Positions 21,318 to 28,753 of a DNA stretch of 31,145 bases are shown here, one piece after another. Each line of letters starts with the position of its first letter. Positions within the stretch are counted from its first letter, which is position 1. Made by a program: the position numbers and the translations under genes. The notes under the pieces are model-generated. The model was not told the DNA's origin and did no database searches. It worked only from the letters and a program-made list of their open reading frames with translations. This DNA comes from JACMNW01 sp043721855 (lineage in GTDB: Bacteria; Pseudomonadota; Alphaproteobacteria; Rhodobacterales; Rhodobacteraceae), in assembly GCA_043721855.1 (NCBI GenBank), contig JAYSPY010000109.1, positions 1-31,145 on the forward strand, given 5' to 3'.

Positions 21318-22418
21318 TCAGCCAGAGAACAAGAAATGCAGCACATCCCCGTCCTTGACTTCATACGTCTTTCCCTCGACCCGGAATTTACCAGCTTCCT
21401 TGGCCCCCGCTTCGCCATTTCCCGCTATGTAATCTTCGTAAGCTACGGTTTCTGAACGAATAAAGCCCTTCTCGAAATCTCCGTGAATAACCCCTGCCGC
21501 TTGTGGCGCCAGCATTCCTGCCAGGATCGTCCAGGCGCGGGCTTCTTTTGGGCCAACGGTGAAATAAGTCCGCAATCCCAGCAGCGCATAACCAGCCTTG
21601 ATCAGCCGGTCCAACCCCGCCTCATGCAGCCCCATTTCTTCCAAAAACATCGCCGCCTCGTCATCGGCAAGTTGGGAAATCTCTTCCTCGATCCGGGCTG
21701 AAATCACCACAGACGCAGCACCCTCCGCCTTTGCCAATTCGGCCACGCGGGCCGATTGCGCGTTGCCATTGGCGGCGCAAGATTCTTCCACATTGCAGAC
21801 GTAAAGCACTGGTTTTGATGTCAAAAGTTGCAAAAGCCGCCATTGCCGCTGATCGTCCTCCCCCACTTTGACAGATCGCGCCGGCTTGCCCGCCTCCAGC
21901 GCCACCAAGGCCATGCGCAGCAAACGGTCCTGATCTGCCGCGTCTTTGTCGCCCCCGCCACGCAGCTTGCGCGCAAGGTTTGACAGCCGCTTTTCGATGC
22001 TTTCCAGATCGGCCAACATCAGTTCTGTCTCAATGGTTTCGGCGTCCGCCACCGGGTCAATGCGCCCCTCGACATGGGTGATATCGCCATCTTCAAAACA
22101 CCGCAGCACATGCGCAATCGCATCGCATTCGCGGATATTGGCCAAGAACTGGTTGCCCAAACCCTCGCCTTTAGATGCACCCCGCACCAACCCTGCAATA
22201 TCCACAAACGTCATCCGCGTCGGAATGATTTGCTTGGAACCCGCAATCGCCGCCAGCCTGTCCAGCCGAGTATCAGGCACCGCCACTTCGCCGACATTCG
22301 GTTCAATCGTGCAAAACGGAAAATTCGCCGCCTGCGCTGCCGCAGTCCGGGTCAACGCGTTGAAAAGCGTTGATTTTCCGACATTCGGCATGCCCACAAT
22401 GCCCATCTTGAAACCCAT
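21318..22418 (-). CDS. ychF: YchF/OLA1 family redox-regulated P-loop ATPase
   Basis: The 366-residue Obg-like protein has G1 GMPNVGKST (9-17), G3 DIAGLVRGASKGEGLG and the OLA1-specific NVEE in place of NKxD. The NVEE explains ATP preference. A coiled-coil insertion (about 130-165) and a C-terminal TGS domain ending DGDVLHFLFSG complete the family layout. Members bind ribosomes and modulate translation and the oxidative stress response. GGGGAGAG lies before the ATG. It is a single gene, divergent from trpA. Confidence 0.96.
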   Translation of the reverse strand: MGFKMGIVGMPNVGKSTLFNALTRTAAAQAANFPFCTIEPNVGEVAVPDTRLDRLAAIAGSKQIIPTRMTFVDIAGLVRGASKGEGLGNQFLANIRECDAIAHVLRCFEDGDITHVEGRIDPVADAETIETELMLADLESIEKRLSNLARKLRGGGDKDAADQDRLLRMALVALEAGKPARSVKVGEDDQRQWRLLQLLTSKPVLYVCNVEESCAANGNAQSARVAELAKAEGAASVVISARIEEEISQLADDEAAMFLEEMGLHEAGLDRLIKAGYALLGLRTYFTVGPKEARAWTILAGMLAPQAAGVIHGDFEKGFIRSETVAYEDYIAGNGEAGAKEAGKFRVEGKTYEVKDGDVLHFLFSG

Positions 22419-22559
22419 AGACGCTCTCCCCTTTTGCCGGGTCTTTTAGGGGGGCCGGGGCCAAGGTTCAAGCTTTGCCGGACATATAGCCCGTCAGGCA
22501 TTGATTTTCCGCGACGACCCGTGCAAACCCGGGGTGGATATGCAAGAATAGGCCGCCTG

Positions 22560-23351
22560 ATGACCAGAATTGACGACACCTTTGCGCGCCTGCGGGCACA
22601 AAATAAAAAGGCCTTCGTTGCCTATATCATGGCCGGTGATCCGGATGTTGAAACCTCTTTCGCCGTGATGCAGGGTCTGCCAGCCGCCGGGGTCGATATC
22701 ATCGAATTGGGCATGCCGTTCACTGATCCAATGGCAGACGGCCCCACGATTCAGCTTGCTGGCCAGCGGGCGCTGGAAAGCGGGATGACCCTGCAAAAGA
22801 CGCTTGATATGGTCGCGGCCTTTCGAAAATCCGACACCACAACGCCGATTGTGATGATGGGCTACTACAACCCGATCTATTCGCGCGGCGTCGCGGCTTT
22901 CGTGCACGATGCCAAATCTGCCGGCATTGATGGCCTGATCGTGGTGGATCTACCGCCTGAGGAAGACCGCGAATTGTGCCTGCCAGCCCAGGCGGCGGGG
23001 CTGAATTTCATCCGGCTTGCCACGCCAACAACAGATGCGAAACGCTTGCCAACGGTGCTGCAAAACACCTCTGGTTTTGTGTATTATGTATCCATCACAG
23101 GCATTACCGGCGCTGCGCCGCCGCGGCCCGAAGATGTGGCCCCCGAAGTGGCGCGCATCAAAGCGGCCACAGATTTGCCGGTAATAGTTGGTTTTGGCAT
23201 CACAACGCCAGAGGCAGCATATGGCATCGCCGCCATTGCGGATGGCTGTGTTGTGGGATCTGCGATTGTAAAAGACATCGGGTCTGGCATGCCCGCCGCC
23301 GAGGTTTTGGCCCGTGTTTCCGCCTTGGCCGCCGCTGCGCACCGGGGATAA
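22560..23351 (+). CDS. trpA: Tryptophan synthase alpha subunit
   Basis: The 263-residue TIM-barrel enzyme cleaves indole-3-glycerol phosphate to indole and glyceraldehyde 3-phosphate. Catalytic Glu49 (IIELGMPFTDP) and Asp60 (MADGPTIQ) fall at the same residue numbers as in the enterobacterial enzyme. The phosphate-binding VGFGITTPE and final VVGSAIV motifs are intact. ATG 22560 gives the standard N-terminus MTRIDDTFARL; the longer frame upstream lacks conserved sequence. The beta subunit is not adjacent, as is usual in this group. No attenuator was seen. Confidence 0.96.
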   Translation: MTRIDDTFARLRAQNKKAFVAYIMAGDPDVETSFAVMQGLPAAGVDIIELGMPFTDPMADGPTIQLAGQRALESGMTLQKTLDMVAAFRKSDTTTPIVMMGYYNPIYSRGVAAFVHDAKSAGIDGLIVVDLPPEEDRELCLPAQAAGLNFIRLATPTTDAKRLPTVLQNTSGFVYYVSITGITGAAPPRPEDVAPEVARIKAATDLPVIVGFGITTPEAAYGIAAIADGCVVGSAIVKDIGSGMPAAEVLARVSALAAAAHRG

Positions 23352-23447
23352 TTCAACGGCTAAATCCAGCTGCCGCGCGCTGGGTGAAACTTTTCCTCGC
23401 TGGCCTCCGTTATAAGACAGAGTAGACGCTTAAAAACGGAGTCCGCG

Positions 23448-24266
23448 ATGGCTGGGGATGCAAAAGGACCGCTGATCTACCGCCAATCACGGTGGACACG
23501 CGGCACGCACTGGATTTGGGCGATATGCCTGTTTTTCCTGATGCTGACAGGATTGCAGATTTTCAACGCGCATCCGTCGCTGCATATCGGGCTGGAGTCT
23601 GGGTTTGATTATGACAACGCGATCCTTGAAATCGGGGCGCGGCAAGACGGGTTGGCCACCTATACTGGCTACACGAAAATCTTTGGGTATGAATTTGATA
23701 CCACAGGGTATCTGGGTGTTTCTGGCGCTGATCAGGAAATCCGGGCCTTTCCAGCCGCGTTGACGATTCCGTCAAACCGCAGTTTGGCAACGGGCCGTGT
23801 CATCCATTTCTTTTTTGCTTGGGTTTTGGTCGGGACGCTGGCGATCTGGGCGGTCGCGTCAGCGGTCAATGGGCATATGCGCAGCCTGGTCCCGACCGGG
23901 CGCGATCTGGCAGATTTGCCGCGTGATATGGCCAATCATGCCCGGCTGCGGTTTCATCACACGCGCGAGTATAATGTTTTGCAAAAGCTGGCCTATGCCA
24001 GCGTTATGTTTGTGGCGTTGCCGTTGATGATTTTGACCGGGCTTTCCATGTCACCATCGTTCAATGCAACGGCACCTTGGTTGCTGGATATTTTCGGCGG
24101 GCGGCAGACCGCGCGGACCATCCACTTCATCACGATGATTGGCCTGATCGGGTTTTTCGTGGTGCATGTGGTGATGATTTTGGCGGCGGGGCCGATCAAT
24201 GAACTGCGGTCGATCGTCACTGGCTGGTACCGGATTGATCCCGGCAATGGGGGCAAAGATGCTTGA
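23448..24266 (+). CDS. Cytochrome b561-type membrane protein (cytochrome b/b6 domain)
   Basis: The 272-residue protein has four main helices with four candidate heme ligands: His21 (GTHWIW), His120 (VIHFFF), His226 (TIHFIT) and His240 (VVHVVM). That suits two b hemes, as in thiosulfate-reductase- or hydrogenase-type cytochrome b. A polar loop of about 70 residues between helices 1 and 2 (about 42-112) is probably periplasmic. CGGAG precedes the ATG. The stop overlaps the start of the molybdoenzyme gene by eight bases, so the two are coupled and the cytochrome very likely donates or accepts its electrons. Confidence 0.9.
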   Translation: MAGDAKGPLIYRQSRWTRGTHWIWAICLFFLMLTGLQIFNAHPSLHIGLESGFDYDNAILEIGARQDGLATYTGYTKIFGYEFDTTGYLGVSGADQEIRAFPAALTIPSNRSLATGRVIHFFFAWVLVGTLAIWAVASAVNGHMRSLVPTGRDLADLPRDMANHARLRFHHTREYNVLQKLAYASVMFVALPLMILTGLSMSPSFNATAPWLLDIFGGRQTARTIHFITMIGLIGFFVVHVVMILAAGPINELRSIVTGWYRIDPGNGGKDA

Positions 24267-25026
24267 TCGACGCGGGCTTTTGCTGGGCGCTGCGGCGCTT
24301 GGAATGTCGGGTTGCAAGGTGCTGGACGGCGCGAATGACAAAGATAGCGCGCTGCGCAATGCGTTTGAAAGTGTCAGCGGCCTGACCTACCGGGCACAAA
24401 GGCTGTTGGGCGGCGGGCATAGCCTTGCCCCCGAATATGCCGAGGCGGACATTCGCCAAGGGCAGCGGCCAAACGGGTCCGTCAATCCGGACGGCGAAGA
24501 GTATCTGGCGCTGAAGGAAGCTGGCTTTGCTGACTATAACCTGACGGTAACGGGTCTGGTGGAAAAGCCGCTGACAATTCCACTGGCGCAGCTGAAAGCC
24601 ATGCCCGCAAAGACGCAGATAACCCGGCATGATTGTGTGGAAGGTTGGTCTTGCATTGCCAAATGGTCGGGGGTTCCTTTGGCTTCCGTCTTGAACGAGG
24701 CCCGCCCGAAAGTGAACGCAAGATTCGCGGTTTTTCACTGCTATGACACGCTGGAACGCAGCTTGTCAGGCGAGGTGACGTATTACGAATCCATTGACCT
24801 GATCGACGCTTATCATCCGCAAACCATTCTGGCTTATGGGTTGAATGGGGCCGATCTTCCGGTCGCGAACGGCGCGCCACTTCGCCTGCGGGTGGAACGG
24901 CAGTTGGGCTACAAGATGGCGAAATATGTGCATACGATTGAACTGGTAGAAAGTTATGCAGAATTTGGCCAAGGGAACGGCAGCTATTGGGCAGACCGCG
25001 GCTATGAATGGTATGCCGGGATTTGA
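24259..25026 (+). CDS. Molybdopterin-dependent oxidoreductase (sulfite oxidase/YedY fold), probable Tat lipoprotein
   Basis: The 255-residue protein starts MLDRRGLLLGAAALGMSGC, combining a twin-arginine motif (4-5) with a lipobox-like MSGC (Cys19), so it is probably exported folded and lipid-anchored. The SUOX-type molybdopterin domain has the metal-ligating Cys126 in RHDCVEGWSCIAKWSGVPL, then DLPVANGAPLRLRVERQLGYK. ATG 24259 has GGGGG five bases upstream; ATG 24247 is the alternative. It overlaps the cytochrome b gene by eight bases. Substrate is unknown; it is clearly distinct from MsrP elsewhere in this window. Confidence 0.88.
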   Translation: MLDRRGLLLGAAALGMSGCKVLDGANDKDSALRNAFESVSGLTYRAQRLLGGGHSLAPEYAEADIRQGQRPNGSVNPDGEEYLALKEAGFADYNLTVTGLVEKPLTIPLAQLKAMPAKTQITRHDCVEGWSCIAKWSGVPLASVLNEARPKVNARFAVFHCYDTLERSLSGEVTYYESIDLIDAYHPQTILAYGLNGADLPVANGAPLRLRVERQLGYKMAKYVHTIELVESYAEFGQGNGSYWADRGYEWYAGI

Positions 25027-25110
25027 CGGCACTTTCGCACGCCCGCGATAGATTGTAAGTTATTGTATTTGTTATATTGTATTTTTTATGGACGTGTTGA
25101 CGGTTTCACC

Positions 25111-25126
25111 TGACACTGGCGTGTCA
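25111..25126. promoter_or_regulatory. Inverted repeat TGACAC-N4-GTGTCA
   Basis: Perfect 6-bp arms (25111-25116, 25121-25126) with a TGGC centre lie in the 195-bp gap before the hypothetical gene, just after an A/T-rich stretch (about 25048-25090). The geometry resembles a dimeric-regulator site (CRP/FNR-like spacing), but the half-site does not match a known consensus that I can name. Confidence 0.35.
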
Positions 25127-25221
25127 CGGAATGGCCAACTCGGCGCTGTGGTTTGTGGCGGTTGACAGGTTGACAAAACATGCATCCGGGGCCAGTTCGG
25201 GGGCAAAGATGGGGGCTGGCG

Positions 25222-25578
25222 ATGACGGATGATCCTGTGGGCGATGTGCCCAAAGTCGAAAAGGTAAAACGCCCGCAGCAGGTGTTTACGCTGGTGGTCG
25301 AATTGGGCCGCAAAGTGGGCGATGGGTTGCCGGAAAAGGCGACGGGGGCTGCGTTGATGATATACGCCAGTGGCGTAGATGAAGATGAGGCTGTGCGCGA
25401 AACCGTGGTCATCCTGAAGCAGGCTGATATGGCGCCGCTGGATATATCAGGTTACGGCACACTGGATGAACGGATTGCGAATGGCGATGACATTGATCCC
25501 GAAGAACGCGCCTTGATGGAACGAGCCTTGTCCGAAAACTCGGTGATCGTGGCGCAGATGACGCCGTTTTTCGACTGA
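25222..25578 (+). CDS. Conserved-looking hypothetical protein
   Basis: The 118-residue acidic cytoplasmic protein has no signal peptide or membrane segment. Its core RPQQVFTLVVELGRKVGDGL and ATGAALMIYASGVDEDEAVRE looks like a compact alpha/beta domain. The C-terminal part (DIDPEERALMERALSENSVI) is helical and ends MTPFFD. I recognise no family or catalytic motif; the composition supports a real gene. ATG 25222 (MTDDPVGD) is chosen over 25180 because GGGGGCTGG is upstream. It converges on the Hint gene with only 12 bp between stops and is separate from the molybdoenzyme pair. Confidence 0.7.
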   Translation: MTDDPVGDVPKVEKVKRPQQVFTLVVELGRKVGDGLPEKATGAALMIYASGVDEDEAVRETVVILKQADMAPLDISGYGTLDERIANGDDIDPEERALMERALSENSVIVAQMTPFFD

Positions 25579-25590
25579 CGTCTGGCCATG

Positions 25591-26610
25591 TCAGGCAGCA
25601 TTAACGTGCCTGCCCCTGCCCCCGCCGGCCAACGGTAGCGCCTCATAATCTTGCAAAAGTCGATACGGCAAACGCGCCTGCTCATAGCTGCACAAAAGTG
25701 GGCAGTCATCCGCAAGAATCAGATCCGGTGCCCCCAATTCCAGCGCTATGCAGCCGGTCAGTTGGCGGCGCGTATCGGGCAAGGCGGAATTGCCATCGCG
25801 CAAGGCAGCGGCGGGTGCCAGAACCGCATCTTCGCCAAACAGATATTCCACCGCAGCGCCCGACAGCAGGATCAGTTGGCTTTGCGAGACCAGCAAATCA
25901 GTGGCCCGCGCGAAATAAGGCGCGCGCAAAAGCACCGGCGCAAAGCGGCCCCGGTTTGGTAGCGTCATATGGTACAAGCCGCGCAGAAGCTTTGGGCCAT
26001 TATCGCGGGTGACCAGCAGATCACCGGGGCGCAAATCTTCGGCGGCAACCGGGCCGCGCATGGTATCCACCGGGCAACGCTTCCCGATCCACGCCTTTGG
26101 CAGCGGAAGGCATGTGTGCAAACAAACGCCAAACCAATGCACAGACGCATCTTTGCGGGTAAGGTTGTGCCCTGCGCAAAGCGCCAGAATATCGGCCCCG
26201 GCCATTGGTATCGGATTGCTGCCCTGCACCTGATGCGCCCACGCCCCGCCGCAGTCTTCCAGCCGCAGCGACCAGACGCGTGCCGGGCCATCCCACGCAT
26301 AGGTCAGCCGCGCCAAATCCCAATCGCGGGGCAAAGGGCCGGGCAAGCGATGGCGCAACAGACTACCCGCCTGACGGTGCAAAACGATCAACCCGGCATT
26401 CACATCCTGAAAGATCGAAAAGGCCCGAGGCCAGCCCGTATCAGACTTATAGTCCAGCAACACCGCCATGCCGTCTTTTGGCGGTGCCAGTTCCATCACA
26501 AAAGATCCGCGCTGCACCAGATCGTCGATGCCGGCCGCTGCAATGGGGGCGTGGTGATCCGACAGCGCAATCCAGTGCGGATCTGAGGGAAGACCGGCGC
26601 CCAAGATCAT
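25591..26610 (-). CDS. Hint-domain (Hedgehog/intein) protein
   Basis: The 339-residue protein has a beta-rich N-terminal part of about 165 residues (FVMELAPP, LTYAWDGPARVWSLRLEDC) that may be a concanavalin-like sandwich. A bacterial Hint domain follows, from Cys179: CPVDTMRGPVAAEDLRPGDLLVTRDNG, then PYFARATDLLVSQSQLILLSG with the conserved His/Ser-type 'SQSQLILL' block. Such stand-alone Hint proteins are abundant in Rhodobacterales, and autoproteolysis has not been generally shown. Here the Hint is not near the C-terminus, and about 60 residues follow the core. ATG 26610 is the start, with GTG 26619 possible; neither has a strong ribosome-binding site. Confidence 0.78.
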   Translation of the reverse strand: MILGAGLPSDPHWIALSDHHAPIAAAGIDDLVQRGSFVMELAPPKDGMAVLLDYKSDTGWPRAFSIFQDVNAGLIVLHRQAGSLLRHRLPGPLPRDWDLARLTYAWDGPARVWSLRLEDCGGAWAHQVQGSNPIPMAGADILALCAGHNLTRKDASVHWFGVCLHTCLPLPKAWIGKRCPVDTMRGPVAAEDLRPGDLLVTRDNGPKLLRGLYHMTLPNRGRFAPVLLRAPYFARATDLLVSQSQLILLSGAAVEYLFGEDAVLAPAAALRDGNSALPDTRRQLTGCIALELGAPDLILADDCPLLCSYEQARLPYRLLQDYEALPLAGGGRGRHVNAA

Positions 26611-27068
26611 CCGGCGCACCCGTCACAGCCGGACATATCCGGCATGAATTTTGGCAAGCTGTGGCGTGTCGATTTACAGGTGTTGCAAGCCATATTGCGG
26701 CCAAAGGTGGCATCTCGCAGGCACAGTGCAGTTATACTGGATTGGTCGGTGAATTCCGCACCTGATGCCATTGCCCGCACTCTCCATCCCTTGGAGGCTT
26801 GATCAAACAACGATCCCTCGCCGGATTATTCCGTTTCTTGGGATGTTCAGACTGCTCTGACAGGCGCGCGGTCCTGATGTTTGCCCTGCCTCAGGACTTG
26901 TTGTTAAAGGGACGATAGAAACGCAGTGTCACGTTGTCACGCAACGGCACCGGCGCAGGATACATCAGGCGGTGCCAGGTGGCGCAGAAGCCACAGTTTT
27001 GGCAGTTGCTTGCACGAATGGGGGCTAAGCCCTATCGCTAAGGTCAGGCCAAACCAAAGGTGCCAGAT
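26611..27068. other. Intergenic region with a possible short minus-strand frame
   Basis: About 458 bp lie between the Hint gene (minus) and dapE (plus). It must hold both promoters. Besides a short Cys-rich minus-strand frame (26891-27031) I see nothing recognisable; other open frames are not protein-like. Confidence 0.5.
26891..27031 (-). other. Short Cys-rich open frame lacking a normal start codon
   Basis: On the minus strand an open stretch of about 47 codons runs from just after a TAG (27032-27034) to a TGA (26891-26893). It reads ...IRASNCQNCGFCATWHR, then LMYPAPVPLRDNVTLRFYR and PFNNKS. CxxCGxC and the orderly ending look protein-like, and G/C dominates third positions. Only ATT (27019) or the internal ATG could start it. 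It may be a small metal-binding protein with an unusual start, the 3' remnant of a lost gene, or chance. Confidence 0.3.
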
Positions 27069-28238
27069 ATGCCCGATACCCCCAACGTCAGTGTTCAGCC
27101 GATTGATCCGGTAAAACTTGCAGCAGATTTGATACGCTGTGCGTCAGTGACCCCTGCAGATGCAGGGGCGTTGCCTTTGTTGCAGGCCATTTTGTCGGGC
27201 GCCGGGTTTGTCTGCACGCGCGTCGACAGGAACGGCACCCCTAATCTTTACGCCCGCTGGGGGGCAAAAGCGGCCAATAAATCCTTTGGCTTCAACGGCC
27301 ATACCGATGTGGTGCCGGTGGGCGATCTGGGGGCGTGGTCGCACGATCCGTTTGGCGGGGCCATCGTCGACGGCTATCTTTACGGGCGCGGGGCTACCGA
27401 TATGAAATCGGGCGTGGCCGCATTTGCTGCCGCCGCGATTGATTTCGTGCGCACAACACCCCCTGATGGCGCGGTTATTCTGGCAATCACCGGCGATGAG
27501 GAAGGCGAGGCCACCGATGGCACCGTCGCCCTGCTTGATTGGATGGCCACCAACGGCGAGCGCATGACACATTGCCTGGTGGGCGAGCCAACTTGCCCCT
27601 CCACCATGGGCGAGATGATCAAGATCGGGCGGCGCGGCAGCATGACCGCCTACATTACTGCCAGTGGCGTGCAGGGCCATTCTGCCTATCCTGACCGCGC
27701 GAAAAATCCGCTGTCAGCACTGGTGCAATATCTGCGGCATCTCGATGCGCATCCCCTGGACGAAGGCACCGCGCATTTTGATGCCTCGACCCTTGCCATC
27801 ACCACCATTGATTGCGGAAATCCGGCGAATAACGTCATCCCCGCCAAGGCCACGGCGACCGTGAACATCCGTTTCAATGACGCCCATTCCGGGGCCAGCC
27901 TGACCGCGTGGTTACAGGCAGAGGCCGCGCGTGTGCAGGCCAGATCAGGCGTTACCCTTGATCTGCGCGTCACCATTTCCGGCGAAAGCTTCATCACCCC
28001 CCCCGGCGCATTATCCGACCTTATATCCGGTGCCATAACGGCGGAACTGGGCGTTGTACCGGGCCTGTCTACCTCTGGCGGCACGTCGGATGCGCGGTTT
28101 GTCAAAGATCACTGCCCGGTGGTGGAATTTGGGCTGGTCGGCAAAACCATGCACCAGGTTGATGAACGGGTGCTGGTTGGCCAAATCGTTCAATTGAAAA
28201 CCGTCTATGGCCGCATCTTGCGCGACTATTTCGCATGA
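27069..28238 (+). CDS. dapE: Succinyl-diaminopimelate desuccinylase
   Basis: The 389-residue M20-family zinc peptidase hydrolyses N-succinyl-LL-diaminopimelate in lysine and peptidoglycan synthesis. Di-zinc ligands and catalytic residues are present: His78/Asp80 (GFNGHTDVVPVGD), Asp111 (GRGATDMKSG), Glu144-Glu145 (TGDEEGEA), and a C-terminal His in GKTMHQVDE. The dimerisation 'lid' domain (about 190-300) includes RRGSMTAYITASGVQGHSAYP. ATG 27069 is preferred over GTG 27060; AAGGTG is upstream. The stop overlaps the next gene's start (ATGA). Confidence 0.96.
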   Translation: MPDTPNVSVQPIDPVKLAADLIRCASVTPADAGALPLLQAILSGAGFVCTRVDRNGTPNLYARWGAKAANKSFGFNGHTDVVPVGDLGAWSHDPFGGAIVDGYLYGRGATDMKSGVAAFAAAAIDFVRTTPPDGAVILAITGDEEGEATDGTVALLDWMATNGERMTHCLVGEPTCPSTMGEMIKIGRRGSMTAYITASGVQGHSAYPDRAKNPLSALVQYLRHLDAHPLDEGTAHFDASTLAITTIDCGNPANNVIPAKATATVNIRFNDAHSGASLTAWLQAEAARVQARSGVTLDLRVTISGESFITPPGALSDLISGAITAELGVVPGLSTSGGTSDARFVKDHCPVVEFGLVGKTMHQVDERVLVGQIVQLKTVYGRILRDYFA

Positions 28239-28657
28239 CGCTTGAAATCGACGTAACGTCCGATATCGCCGCCTGCCGCACCTTGCGCCGGACCGTGTTT
28301 ATCGAAGAACAAGGTGTGTCAGAGGCGGACGAGGTTGACGATCTGGACGGGCAGGCGGTCCATCTTCTGGCCACGCTGGACGGGGTTCCGGTGGGATCAG
28401 CCCGGCTGCTGACAATTGGCGATGCTGGCAAGATCGGCCGGGTTTGCGTGCTGCAACACGCGCGCAAGCTTGGGTTTGGCGCTGCCCTGATACACGCGGC
28501 AGTGGCGCAATTTCGCGGCCTGCCGGGCATCACATGCGTGAAACTCGGTGCACAAACCCATGCGCTTGCCTTTTATGAACGGCTTGGCTTCACGCCTTAC
28601 GGCGATGTTTTCTTGGATGCAGGCATAGAACACCGCAATATGGTTTTGGTGCTTTAA
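28235..28657 (+). CDS. GNAT family N-acetyltransferase (ElaA-like)
   Basis: The 140-residue compact GNAT protein starts with the RTLRRTVFIEEQGVSEADE block typical of ElaA/YjcF-type members. It has the acetyl-CoA loop as RVCVLQHARKLGFGAAL; the usual Q/RxxGxG/A is present as RKLGFGA. It ends with LAFYERLGFTPYGDVFLDAGIEH. The substrate is unknown. The start codon overlaps the dapE stop by four bases, so it is made with DapE, but a biochemical link to lysine synthesis is not implied by the sequence. Confidence 0.88.
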   Translation: MTLEIDVTSDIAACRTLRRTVFIEEQGVSEADEVDDLDGQAVHLLATLDGVPVGSARLLTIGDAGKIGRVCVLQHARKLGFGAALIHAAVAQFRGLPGITCVKLGAQTHALAFYERLGFTPYGDVFLDAGIEHRNMVLVL

Positions 28658-28665
28658 CCCAGCGG

Positions 28666-28690
28666 CTTCCTTTTCGCTTAAATACTCAAA
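28666..28690 (+). repeat. Dispersed 25-bp intergenic element, copy 2
   Basis: This copy starts CTTCCTTTTCG and ends AATACTCAAA, aligning to 7340-7364 at 22 of 25 bases without gaps. It lies nine bases after the GNAT stop and 63 bp before rnr. No hairpin accompanies this copy, unlike copy 1. Confidence 0.55.
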
Positions 28691-28753
28691 GCCTTTTGCC
28701 GCATGCCCGCCCATGGGCTTTTCGCGCCCGCCCCCGCGTGGTATGCCCCGCAT

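Noticed and set aside
25162..25175. Two TTGACA hexamers as -35 boxes for the hypothetical gene
   Set aside because: No -10-like sequence lies 16-18 bp downstream of either; the region there is GC-rich.
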